18,014 nucleotides of DNA from Angelakisella sp. (GCA_022794295.1 JAAWEO010000026.1:1-18014); one strand, 5' to 3'; positions 7,897-14,932 are shown, numbered from the stretch's first letter. The notes: generated by a model not told the origin, from the letters alone. Program-made: numbers and translations.

Positions 7897-8041
7897 TTGG
7901 GCCGCCTGTGGGCGGCCTTTAGAGGGTCGAATGGACCGGCCTTATGGGCCGGTCCATTCGAGGGGGGCTGAGGTTGCAAAACACCCCACTGGGGTGTATT
8001 TGCAGGGTAGTTGCGTGCAGGGCGAGCAGGCTTCTCCTTTC
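7897..8041 (+). repeat. Three-hairpin dispersed repeat, copy B
   Basis: This is the inverted counterpart of 1-148. Its hairpins are 7900-7906 with 7911-7917 (7 bp), 7927-7941 with 7947-7961 (perfect 15 bp, 5-nt loop) and 7975-7987 with 7991-8004 (13 bp with one bulge). The closing sequence GGGCGAGCAGGCTTCTCC is shared with copy A. The short open frames crossing it cover only hairpins and are not credible genes. Confidence 0.8.
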
Positions 8042-8168
8042 TTTTTTTCTTTCAAAAAGAAAGGAGCAAAGAAAAATGCGCCCTCCGGTAAGGAACGGGG
8101 GAATTTCGCTCCCTGCGGGGAGCGACCAGGGCGCCGCCCTGGACCTGCCGCCCTTTGAAAAGGGCGGC
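8034..8168 (+). repeat. Cluster of four more hairpins following repeat copy B
   Basis: Four inverted repeats follow one another: a 13-bp pyrimidine/purine stem (8034-8046 with 8054-8066), then 8107-8113 with 8118-8124, 8126-8132 with 8136-8142, and a 9-10 bp stem (8147-8156 with 8159-8168). Together with copy B this makes at least seven hairpins in 270 bp. The first stem carries long T and A runs on both sides, so it may terminate transcription weakly in either direction. No coding signal is seen. Confidence 0.6.
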
Positions 8169-8386
8169 CCTAAACTCTAGACCCTACGGGAGTGTGTGCG
8201 GGGCGATAGGTCCTGCCTGGGGTCTTGGGCTGATAGGAGCTGCCCCTATCCAGCCCATCAAAGGTTGGGGAATCGCATCGCCCTGTACTCGCCAGGACTC
8301 CAGGCACCCACTAAGCCCCCGCACAGTGTTAAGCTGCGCAGCAGCGGGTAGGGTCTGTCAGCGGCCACCAGGCCGCCTGATAATGA
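8169..8386. other. Non-coding leader region before rsmA
   Basis: This 220-bp stretch has no supported gene. It contains an 11-bp hairpin with one bulge (8227-8237 with 8245-8256) and one copy of a repeat also found near the right end of the window (8251-8316). The rsmA ribosome site follows at 8387-8393. Confidence 0.5.
8251..8316 (-). repeat. Second dispersed repeat, copy 1
   Basis: Read on the minus strand, about 55 of 70 positions match 17828-17895 on the plus strand, including a shared GTGGGTGCCTGGAGT block. In one frame both copies encode a related tail (GLVGAWS, then E, A, R, P, L) ending at the same TGA. The opposite strand also shows a conserved frame (GWG, SPC, SRHP), so coding conservation is ambiguous. 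Confidence 0.65.
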
Positions 8387-8399
8387 AAGGAGGGCTTGT

Positions 8400-9266
8400 A
8401 TGGAGCCCCTTACAAATCGAACGGTGATCCGCCAGGTGATGGAAAAGCACGGCTTTACCTTTTCCAAAGCCCTGGGACAGAATTTTATCGTCAACCCCTC
8501 GGTCTGCCCCCGCATTGCGGAGGAAGGCGGCGCCGCCCCTGGGGTGGGGGTGATCGAGATCGGAGCCGGAATCGGTGTCCTTACCGCCGAGCTGGCCCGC
8601 CGTGCAGAAAAGGTGGTCTGTGTGGAGATCGACAGCCGCCTCCTGCCCATTCTGGACGAGACCCTGGGGGAATTTACCAATGTCACTATTCTGAACGAGG
8701 ACGTGATGAAGGTGGACCTGGCGGACCTGATCCGGCGGGAGTTTCCCGGTCTCCCGGTGGTGGTCTGTGCCAATCTGCCCTATTACATCACCTCCCCCAT
8801 TCTTATGTCCCTGCTGGAACAGCGCCTTCCCATTCGTTCCATTACCGTCATGGTCCAGCGGGAGGCTGCCCGGCGCATCTGCGCCCAGCCCGGCACCCGG
8901 GAGGCCGGGGCCATCTCTGCGGCGGTGCGGTATTACAGCGAGCCCGGCATTCTTTTCCCTGTTTCCCGGGGGAGCTTCCTCCCTGCCCCGGAGGTGGATT
9001 CCTCGGTCATCCGCCTGGATGTTCTGCCCGCCCCCGCTGTTGCGGTGGAGGACGAGGCCCTGTTCTTCACTGTGGTCCGGGGCGCCTTTGGACAGCGGCG
9101 CAAAACCGTGCTGAACACCCTTTCCGCCGCCCTGGGCCTTGCCAAGGAGGAGACCCGGCGCATTCTGGAGGCGGCAGGAGTCTCCCCCGGCGCCCGGGCA
9201 GAGGAGCTGACTCTGCCCCAATTCGGGGCCATTGCCAACCAGGTAAAACAGAACCGGGAAGCATAA
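8400..9266 (+). CDS. rsmA: 16S rRNA (adenine1518/1519-N6)-dimethyltransferase RsmA
   Basis: RsmA (KsgA) uses S-adenosylmethionine to dimethylate two adjacent adenines in the 3' terminal hairpin of 16S rRNA during small-subunit maturation. The 288-residue protein has the family start (KALGQNF, about 23-29), the SAM-binding motif EIGAGIG (53-59), an acidic residue at the end of strand 2 (E77), D101, and the catalytic NLPYY motif (125-129). The C-terminal half (FLPAPEVDSSV, FGQRRKTVLNTL) is also typical. Length is normal for the family. The ATG has AAGGAGG seven bases upstream. It is transcribed alone and ends in a good terminator. Loss of this enzyme is known to give kasugamycin resistance in bacteria. 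Confidence 0.97.
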   Translation: MEPLTNRTVIRQVMEKHGFTFSKALGQNFIVNPSVCPRIAEEGGAAPGVGVIEIGAGIGVLTAELARRAEKVVCVEIDSRLLPILDETLGEFTNVTILNEDVMKVDLADLIRREFPGLPVVVCANLPYYITSPILMSLLEQRLPIRSITVMVQREAARRICAQPGTREAGAISAAVRYYSEPGILFPVSRGSFLPAPEVDSSVIRLDVLPAPAVAVEDEALFFTVVRGAFGQRRKTVLNTLSAALGLAKEETRRILEAAGVSPGARAEELTLPQFGAIANQVKQNREA

Positions 9267-9268
9267 GG

Positions 9269-9305
9269 ATCCCCCGCCTGGCCCACTGCCGGACGGGGGA
9301 TTTTT
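9269..9305 (+). terminator. Rho-independent terminator of rsmA
   Basis: An 8-bp stem (9269-9276 with 9294-9301) is followed by T's (9301-9305), three bases after the rsmA stop. It has a T-run only in the plus direction. Its last bases overlap the stop codon of the convergent kinase-like gene. Confidence 0.8.
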
Positions 9306-10014
9306 ATGACAGGTGGGAGATCAGCGCCTCCACCCCCTGCCGGTAGGCCCCTTGTATTTCCGTTGGCAGGGAGCGCCGGCTGCAAAGGCCCTCCAGCTCC
9401 CGGAACAGGGCTTCCTCCAGCCGGGGGAGGGAGAGCTCCAGCCGCTTGCGGCACTCCCCCAGAAGCATTCCCGCCAGCCGCCTTTTCTTTTCGGTGAGGG
9501 CCGGGTCGTAGGTGAGGGTGAACACCGCCAGCCGCGCAATGTCCTCCTCCCGGGCGCCGGGGCGGCAGGCCTCAAAGTCCACCCCGTAAAGCTTCCGTTC
9601 CAGACCCCGGGAAAAGAGAAGGAAGTTCCGCAGATGGGCGTCCCCCAGGATCAAGCCGCCGCTGGCCTCGTAAAATTCCCCCAGCCACCGGCAGAGAAGG
9701 GGGACCGCCCTTGCAAGCTGCTTCTCCCGGCCGGGACTGGCCTCCGCCTGGTCCAGAAGGTCCGCCAGGGTCTCCCCGTTGATCCACCGGGAAAGGATCA
9801 CCGGTTCCTCCGCCCAGATCACCGGGGGCACCCGGACCAGCGCCCCTGTAAGGCGCCGGAGCATCTCCAGCTCGGTCCGGTACCCCTCCCGGTTGTCCTC
9901 GAAGTCCTTCCGGACCACCCAGCCGGCACCGGGGAGAAAGCACCTTTCCACCACATTCCGCTTGGACCGCAGGCGGGTGACGGGACCTGCTGCTTCCGGC
10001 CGCAGGCCCGTCAC
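9304..10014 (-). CDS. Small protein-kinase-fold (RIO/APH-like) protein
   Basis: The 236-residue protein has the reduced kinase signature of RIO, lipopolysaccharide-kinase and aminoglycoside-phosphotransferase relatives. Lys36 in VVRKDF fits the ATP-anchoring lysine, and a hinge-like stretch is at ILSRWINGETL (73-83). GDAHLRN (124-130) is the catalytic loop with D125 and N130, and GVDFE (144-148) is the metal-binding DFG equivalent with D146. All key residues are present, so it is probably active, but the substrate is unknown. It starts with GTG overlapping the mobB stop (GTGA), so the two are translated together. An LPS role is unlikely in a Gram-positive. A link with molybdenum cofactor use is suggested only by the neighbour. 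Confidence 0.8.
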   Translation of the reverse strand: MTGLRPEAAGPVTRLRSKRNVVERCFLPGAGWVVRKDFEDNREGYRTELEMLRRLTGALVRVPPVIWAEEPVILSRWINGETLADLLDQAEASPGREKQLARAVPLLCRWLGEFYEASGGLILGDAHLRNFLLFSRGLERKLYGVDFEACRPGAREEDIARLAVFTLTYDPALTEKKRRLAGMLLGECRKRLELSLPRLEEALFRELEGLCSRRSLPTEIQGAYRQGVEALISHLS

Positions 10015-10565
10015 AGGGGGGCCTCCCCGGCCTCTTTTTCCACCAGGGCGGTCAGGGCAGCGGCACCCTCCCGGGTGGTCACATCCAGGGCGGGAAGTCC
10101 CCGGAAGCTTTCCCGGCCGGCGGCGGCCCGGCCAGATATGGCAAAGGTCCGCCCGTTGATGCGCTCCGCAGTGTCGGATTCCTCCCAGCCGGTGACAATG
10201 CGGGGCAGGGGGGCGTCGTAATCCCCCTCCAACACCACATAGTCAAAGCCCCCCAGAATGGTCAGCACCTGGGCCAGGGGCAGCTCCTCCTGGAACAGAA
10301 CGGCGGTCTCCCGGGCGGCCCGGGTGATCACCAGCTGGCTCCCCGCCCGGCGGTGGCGGTCCGAGTTGCTCCCCGGGGTGTCGATGGAAAAGGGCTCCTC
10401 CCGGTGGGGGGAAAGTCCCTCCCTCCGGGTCACCCCCGGCCGGCCGCAGGCGATGCTCTTGGCCGAGGCCACCGTGTATCCCCGCTCCCGCAGACCCCGG
10501 ATGACCGCCTCCGCGGCGGTGGTCTTTCCCGACCCGCTGATCCCCACAATGGTCACAGCCTTCAC
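10011..10565 (-). CDS. mobB: MobB-like molybdopterin-guanine dinucleotide biosynthesis GTPase
   Basis: MobB is a GTP-binding helper of MobA in making the guanine dinucleotide form of the molybdenum cofactor. The 184-residue protein has a Walker A motif GISGSGKTT (8-16), the family segment DTPGSNSDRHRRAGSQLV (about 62-79) and a Walker B-like VVLEGDYDAP (about 109-118), where MobB proteins carry LEGFK. Start GTG is preceded by GGGGAG at about 12 nt. Its promoter is divergent from that of the Ydh-like oxidoreductase operon, which suggests a shared metal-cofactor theme. E. coli YdhV is, as I recall, reported to carry the cofactor without nucleotides, so MobB may serve another enzyme. A related P-loop NTPase role cannot be excluded. 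Confidence 0.8.
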   Translation of the reverse strand: MKAVTIVGISGSGKTTAAEAVIRGLRERGYTVASAKSIACGRPGVTRREGLSPHREEPFSIDTPGSNSDRHRRAGSQLVITRAARETAVLFQEELPLAQVLTILGGFDYVVLEGDYDAPLPRIVTGWEESDTAERINGRTFAISGRAAAGRESFRGLPALDVTTREGAAALTALVEKEAGEAPL

Positions 10566-10605
10566 AATGGCATCACGCTCCCCTTTTGTTGTTTTTTCCT
10601 GATTT

Positions 10606-10635
10606 ATCTTACCGTTCCGGAAGGGAAATTGTCAA
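10606..10635 (-). promoter_or_regulatory. Promoter of the mobB operon
   Basis: On the minus strand: TTGACA (10635-10630), 18-nt spacer, TAAGAT (10611-10606). A second TTGACA on the same strand lies at 10651-10646. It faces away from the promoter at 10680-10708, leaving about 44 bp of shared DNA between the two -35 boxes. Confidence 0.6.
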
Positions 10636-10679
10636 GATGCAGAACTGTCAATTTTCTGGATTTTTCTCGTGTTAAAAAC

Positions 10680-10708
10680 TTGACAGAACAGGAAAACAGG
10701 ATTAAAAT
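10680..10708 (+). promoter_or_regulatory. Promoter of the Ydh/Tat operon
   Basis: TTGACA (10680-10685), 17-nt spacer, TAAAAT (10703-10708). The start point would be near 10715, giving a leader of about 55 nt. The leader contains a 7-bp hairpin (10718-10724 with 10732-10738) right after the start point. The AT-rich shared stretch 10636-10679 is the place where a regulator could act on both divergent promoters; I see no clear FNR-type TTGAT-N4-ATCAA site. Confidence 0.7.
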
Positions 10709-10769
10709 TAGGGTGCAGCGGATCTTGCCCGGATCCGCCTTGACCAATGTTTTCAAAGGAGGAGAACAA

Positions 10770-11423
10770 ATGTCTGACGAGAAAAAGCTGGGAATATTGG
10801 AAAAAGAATATTCCCGCCGCCAGTTCCTGAAGCTGTCGGGTAAAGGACTGGCCGGTATTCCCATCACGGCGGCGATGCTTACGCTGTTCGGCTGCACCCA
10901 GCAGCAGGTGGAGGATGGCAAGGTGGAAGCCATTGCCACCCCCACCTCCCTGCTGGTGGTGAACCGCGCGAAGTGCACCGGCTGCCAGCGGTGCGAGACC
11001 AACTGCACCCTCACCAACGACGGGAAGGCCCAGCCCTGGCTGTCCCGCCTCCACGTGCGGGATTCCGTGGTCTTCGGCGCCACCGAGGTCCCCGCTGACT
11101 ATATGCACGGCGGCGGCTTTTTGGGCGAGTGGGACATGGGTCCCGAAACCTGCAAGCAGTGCGCCGACCCCAAGTGCATGAGCGCCTGCCCCGCGAGCGC
11201 CATCGCCCCCGACCCCAACACCGGGGCCCGTGTGGTGGATACCGAGAAGTGCATCGGCTGCGGCGCCTGCGAGGCCGCCTGCCCCTGGCATATGCCCAAG
11301 GTGGACCCCGATACCAAGAAGTCCACCAAGTGCATCACCTGCGGTGCCTGCGCAGCCGGCTGCCCCACCGGGGCCCTTTCCGTCATCCCCTGGGAGGATG
11401 TTGTGGCCGCGGCCAACGCTTAA
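10770..11423 (+). CDS. ydhY: Tat-targeted lipoprotein ferredoxin, four [4Fe-4S] (YdhY-like)
   Basis: The 217-residue electron-transfer protein carries four cysteine quartets: 69/72/75/79, 128/131/136/140, 161/164/167/171 and 188/191/194/198. The N-terminus has a twin-arginine motif SRRQFLKLSG (15-24), a hydrophobic stretch, and a lipobox ending LTLFGC with Cys42. It should therefore be folded with its clusters, exported by Tat and lipid-anchored outside. It closely resembles E. coli YdhY, including the stretch around GKGLAG and CTGC.RCE; E. coli YdhY as I remember it lacks the second arginine. An open frame extends upstream to 10353, but the ATG at 10770 has AAAGGAGGAG in front and lies downstream of the promoter. 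It is first in the operon, 20 bp before its presumed partner oxidoreductase. Confidence 0.93.
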   Translation: MSDEKKLGILEKEYSRRQFLKLSGKGLAGIPITAAMLTLFGCTQQQVEDGKVEAIATPTSLLVVNRAKCTGCQRCETNCTLTNDGKAQPWLSRLHVRDSVVFGATEVPADYMHGGGFLGEWDMGPETCKQCADPKCMSACPASAIAPDPNTGARVVDTEKCIGCGACEAACPWHMPKVDPDTKKSTKCITCGACAAGCPTGALSVIPWEDVVAAANA

Positions 11424-11443
11424 CAAAGGAGGTAATGTGATCC

Positions 11444-13558
11444 ATGAATGGATGGACCGGAAAAATGCTCCGCGTGAACCTGACCACCGGGTCTACTTCC
11501 GTTGAGAGCAGCGAGAAATATTTTGATTACATAGGCGGCAAGGGCATGGCTAACCGCATCCTTTATGATGAGGTGCCTGCCGGGACCAAGCCCCTGGACG
11601 AGGCCAGCAAGGTGATCTTCGCCGCGGGCCCCAACTGCGGCGGCAGCGCTCCCTGCTCCAGCCGTACCACCATGTCGTTCCTCTCCACCTTTACCAAGTA
11701 CAATGCCATCTGCGACGCCCACATGGGCGGTGACACCGCCATTATGATGAAGTACGCCGGCTACGACGCCATCATCATCGAGGGCAAGTCCGCAAAGCCC
11801 GTTTACATTGCCATCAAGGACGACAATGTGGAGATCAAGGATGCTGCCTCCCTGTGGGGCAAGATGACCATGGACACCGTGGCCGAGATCTGCAAGGTGG
11901 AAGGCGCCGGCACCAACGTGGTCACCATCGGCCCTGCCGGTGAGAACCTGATCCCCCTGGCTAACGTCCTCAACAACGGCGGCCACAGCGGCGGCGGCGG
12001 CATTGGCGCCATCTTCGGCTCCAAGAACCTGAAGGCCCTGGCCATCTACGGCACCAAGGCCGTCTATGTTGCCGACTCCGCCAAGATCCTGGAGCTGAAC
12101 AAGTACGTCCTGGAGGACCTGATGGGCTCCAACAACAACCACGTGGTCCCCACTGTGGCCCAGTCCTGGTCCGAGTACGAAAACGCCAGCACCCGCTGGA
12201 CCGGCCATCCCGGCCTCACCTGGGGCGCTGCCGAGGGCGGCCCCATCGACACCGGCGAGTCGCCTCCGGGGGAGATCACCAAGTTTGGCTACCGCTGCCA
12301 GAAGGCTGTCTTTGACTGGGGCGATATCGCCGAGAAGTACACCGTCAAGATGACCGGCTGCGCCACCTGCCCGGTGCGCTGCTACGCCTCCCTGCGGGTG
12401 CCCGAGCTGGAGGCCAAGACCGGTGTCAAGGCGGCCCACGCCAACACCTGCCTGGCTAACGGCGTCTACGCCCGGAACAACCTCCTGCCCACCTTCCAGG
12501 ATGTGGCGGAGCCCGGGGACGGCAAGTTCATGGCCGGTTACCTGGCTACCACCGTGGCCGACGACCTGGGCCTGTGGGACAACTATGGCGAGCTGAACGC
12601 CACCCTCAACTACTTCGTGAAGGACGACTGCGCCCTTCTGAAGCAGATCCTGCCCCCCGCCGAGTTCGATTCCATCCCCTGGGATAAGCGGGAAGCCGGG
12701 GACATCACCTTCCTGAAGGACCTGCTGGAGGCAGTGGCCAGCGGCAAGGGCGAGCTTTCTCACCTGGCCGACGGCGCTTACTTTGTCAGCGAGCGGTACA
12801 AGAGCCTCCTGGGGGACGAGTTCCTCCACAGCTCTGCGATGGGTCTGTGGGGACCTCTCGGCGGCAAGCGCCACCACGGCAACGAGTGCGCCGCCCAGGT
12901 GGGCCTTCTGACCAACATCATCTACAACCGGGACGGCATGTGCCACACCATTGTGAACATCACCGGCTCCGGCCTGCCCTATGACCTCCAGAAGTCCATC
13001 ATCGAGGAGATCTTCGGCGCTGGCGCCCTGGATAAGCCCAAGGCCTACACCCCCATGAACGAGAGCAAGGCGAAGTTCGCCAAGTTCGGCGTCATCCGCC
13101 AGGTGATCCATGACTCCATGACCCTCTGCAACTGGGTCTGGCCCATGACCTTCAGCCCCCGGAAGGACCGGGGCTACAAGGGCGACCTGTCTGTAGAGGC
13201 CCAGTACATGGCGGCTGTCACCGGCCAGCCCTGGACCGAGGAGTCCCTCAACGAGGCCGCCGAGCGGGTCATCCAGCTCCAGCGGGCTATGACCGTGGAA
13301 GCGGTCGGTTCCACCGATATGCGCAACCTCCACGATGTGGTCTCCAACTTCATCTTCGACATGGATCCTGATAAGAAGGCCTTCGAGGAGGGCACCGTGA
13401 AGCTGGACCGGGACGACTGGCAGACCGCCCTGACCATGTTCTACAAGGAATTTGGCTGGGACGAGACCACCGGCGCCCCCACCCGCGCCACCTTGGAGAA
13501 GTTCGGCCTGAAGGACGTCGCCGACGCCCTGGACGCCAAGGGACTGCTCCCCGGGTAA
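11444..13558 (+). CDS. ydhV: Aldehyde:ferredoxin oxidoreductase family enzyme (YdhV-like)
   Basis: The 704-residue protein belongs to the tungsten/molybdenum AOR family, which binds a bis-pyranopterin metal centre and one [4Fe-4S] cluster. The N-terminal domain is typical (GWTGKMLRVNL, YIGGKGMANRIL). The cluster motif CxxCxxxC is at 306/309/313, with the distant fourth Cys at 562, as in Pyrococcus AOR. NNGGHSGGGGIGAIFGSKNLKA (about 177-198) matches the family cofactor-domain region. Length and order next to a YdhY-like ferredoxin and a YdhW-like gene point to YdhV of the E. coli ydhYVWXUT cluster rather than to archaeal AOR. The substrate is unknown. It has no signal peptide, so it is either cytoplasmic or carried out with its ferredoxin partner. 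AAAGGAGG lies 11 nt before the ATG. Confidence 0.93.
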   Translation: MNGWTGKMLRVNLTTGSTSVESSEKYFDYIGGKGMANRILYDEVPAGTKPLDEASKVIFAAGPNCGGSAPCSSRTTMSFLSTFTKYNAICDAHMGGDTAIMMKYAGYDAIIIEGKSAKPVYIAIKDDNVEIKDAASLWGKMTMDTVAEICKVEGAGTNVVTIGPAGENLIPLANVLNNGGHSGGGGIGAIFGSKNLKALAIYGTKAVYVADSAKILELNKYVLEDLMGSNNNHVVPTVAQSWSEYENASTRWTGHPGLTWGAAEGGPIDTGESPPGEITKFGYRCQKAVFDWGDIAEKYTVKMTGCATCPVRCYASLRVPELEAKTGVKAAHANTCLANGVYARNNLLPTFQDVAEPGDGKFMAGYLATTVADDLGLWDNYGELNATLNYFVKDDCALLKQILPPAEFDSIPWDKREAGDITFLKDLLEAVASGKGELSHLADGAYFVSERYKSLLGDEFLHSSAMGLWGPLGGKRHHGNECAAQVGLLTNIIYNRDGMCHTIVNITGSGLPYDLQKSIIEEIFGAGALDKPKAYTPMNESKAKFAKFGVIRQVIHDSMTLCNWVWPMTFSPRKDRGYKGDLSVEAQYMAAVTGQPWTEESLNEAAERVIQLQRAMTVEAVGSTDMRNLHDVVSNFIFDMDPDKKAFEEGTVKLDRDDWQTALTMFYKEFGWDETTGAPTRATLEKFGLKDVADALDAKGLLPG

Positions 13559-13593
13559 GCTTGATCTTTTCCAAAGCCTGACGTAAACGGCCC

Positions 13594-13634
13594 GAGGGCG
13601 GCGGTGGACCCATTCCCGGCCCGCCGCCGCCCTC
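13594..13634 (+). terminator. Intercistronic hairpin between ydhV and ydhW
   Basis: A perfect 11-bp GC stem (13594-13604 with 13624-13634, 19-nt loop) is followed by CTTCTTTC, a weak T-run, 22 nt before the next start codon. It may act as a partial terminator or protect the 3' end of the upstream message, lowering expression of the accessory genes relative to the enzyme. Confidence 0.5.
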
Positions 13635-13656
13635 CTTCTTTCATGGAGGTATTGTA

Positions 13657-14265
13657 ATGGAGAACGAACAGGAGCTGCTGGAGCAGCAGACCCCCCCCGT
13701 GGAGGAGCCCGCTCCCAACGAGACCCCCGCCGCAAAGCTGGCCGCCTGCATTCTGGAGACCACCCGGGAGGCCCATGTGACCCCCTTGAAAAAGCTGAAG
13801 CTCCACCTCCCCCAGGGGGTCACCCCAGAGGAAGCGGAGGCACTGCTGACCAAGGCGGGCACCCCCGAAGCGGATCCCGCCCTGGAGAAGATCGCCTTTA
13901 TCCAGGGGAAAAAGGACCTATACTTCTATGAGACCACCCTGATGACCGCCCACTTTGCAGAGCTGGACACCCTGATCGTGGAGAAGGACATTCTCCGCAC
14001 CATCGCCACTGTCACCCGGAGCGACTGCAAGCTGTACCCCCGCCCCACCCAGTTTTCCAAGCTGAAGGCCTACCCCTTCTATTTCAGCGAGGACGAGCTG
14101 GAGGGCGCCGCCGCCCGGATGGAAAAGCTGGAGGAGTACGCTGACATCGGCGTGGTCACCGCCTCCAACGGCGGCAAGGGCTTTTATTCCACCCAGTTCG
14201 TCTCCCGGGGCTACGCCCAGGGCCTGATCGAGCAGGTGGAGGTGGAGGAGAGGGAAAACCCTTGA
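13657..14265 (+). CDS. ydhW: YdhW-like protein of oxidoreductase operon
   Basis: The 202-residue soluble protein has an acidic, proline-rich start (1-25) and a conserved-looking core: IQGKKDLYFYETTLMTAHFA (about 86-105), LIVEKDILRTIATVTRSDC, then YPRPT (about 128-132) and FSEDELE. No metal-binding motif, membrane segment or signal peptide is seen. Position directly after the YdhV-like enzyme and a size close to E. coli YdhW (about 215 residues) support the assignment; I recognise it mainly by context and general sequence character. YdhW has no proven function, but an assembly or regulatory role for the enzyme is a reasonable inference. ATG with GGAGG seven bases upstream. Its TGA overlaps the TTG start of the next gene. 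Confidence 0.75.
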   Translation: MENEQELLEQQTPPVEEPAPNETPAAKLAACILETTREAHVTPLKKLKLHLPQGVTPEEAEALLTKAGTPEADPALEKIAFIQGKKDLYFYETTLMTAHFAELDTLIVEKDILRTIATVTRSDCKLYPRPTQFSKLKAYPFYFSEDELEGAAARMEKLEEYADIGVVTASNGGKGFYSTQFVSRGYAQGLIEQVEVEERENP

Positions 14266-14921
14266 GTCTACTTCTTCCAGAGCTTTACCCCCAGGAGCGC
14301 CCCGTGGAGCTTTGGGCAAACGGGGAGCTCCTCTGTACCCTGTACTGCACCCCCCAGGACCTGGAGGACCTGGCCCTGGGACACCTGATGGGCCGGGGGC
14401 TGCTGGATCCCGGCTCCCCCCCTGCTGTTGCGGCAGTGCCGGGGGATCCCTGGCGCCTGGAGACCACCCTTTCCCTTCCCGGCAAGCCCGGAAGGGACCC
14501 GGCCCTTTCCCGGTGGACCACCACCCTTTCCCAGGTGGTGGAGCTGGCCGAAACCGCCATGGAGCACACCCCCCTTCGGAAAAAGGGCGGCGTTCACGCC
14601 GCGGCCCTGGGGTGGGAGGGCGGCTTTTTGGTGCGGGAAGATGTTGCCAGGCACAACGCTGTTGACAAAGTAGTGGGAGCAGGTATAATAAAAGGGGTGG
14701 ATTTTTCCGTCGCTGCCCTTTTCACCACTGGCCGCCTCAGCCATGAAATGGTCCTGAAGGCCGCCGGAGCAGGGGTCCCGGTGGCGGTGTCCATGAAATA
14801 CCCCAGCGATCTTGGCGCCGCCCTGGCGGCCCAGAGGAAGATCTGCGTGATCGGCAAGGTCCTTTCCGGCGCCCCGGTGGTCTACACCAACGGCTGGAGA
14901 GTGGCCCAAAATCGCCAATAA
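14262..14921 (+). CDS. FdhD-like cofactor accessory protein lacking CxxC
   Basis: FdhD transfers sulfur from a cysteine desulfurase to the molybdenum or tungsten cofactor of formate dehydrogenases. This 219-residue protein matches FdhD in its second half: GGVHAAAL (109-116), REDVARHNAVDKVVGAG (125-141), TGRLSHEMVLKAAGAGVPV (156-174) and VYTNGWR (207-213). It is shorter than typical FdhD (about 260-280), and the loop that normally carries the catalytic CxxC is absent. Its only cysteines are C25, C29 and C195. It may therefore bind or hand over the cofactor without sulfur transfer. It uses a TTG start overlapping the ydhW stop (TTGA), so it is translationally coupled. Location in the AOR operon suggests it matures this enzyme and not a formate dehydrogenase. 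Confidence 0.88.
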   Translation: MSLLLPELYPQERPVELWANGELLCTLYCTPQDLEDLALGHLMGRGLLDPGSPPAVAAVPGDPWRLETTLSLPGKPGRDPALSRWTTTLSQVVELAETAMEHTPLRKKGGVHAAALGWEGGFLVREDVARHNAVDKVVGAGIIKGVDFSVAALFTTGRLSHEMVLKAAGAGVPVAVSMKYPSDLGAALAAQRKICVIGKVLSGAPVVYTNGWRVAQNRQ

Positions 14922-14932
14922 GGAGATTACAT

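Noticed and set aside
7931..8180. Short plus-strand open frames over the hairpin cluster (75 and 78 codons)
   Set aside because: They translate inverted repeats and a poly-T/poly-A stem (FFFSFKKK); no ribosome site and no independent evidence of coding.
10353..10769. N-terminal extension of the ferredoxin frame
   Set aside because: It would overlap the divergent mobB gene and both promoters; the ATG at 10770 has the strong ribosome site and begins just before the twin-arginine signal.
11420..13735. A 771-codon minus-strand open frame opposite the AOR-family gene
   Set aside because: Antisense shadow with repetitive Gly/Ala/Val/His composition; the plus strand encodes clear AOR motifs with a good ribosome site.
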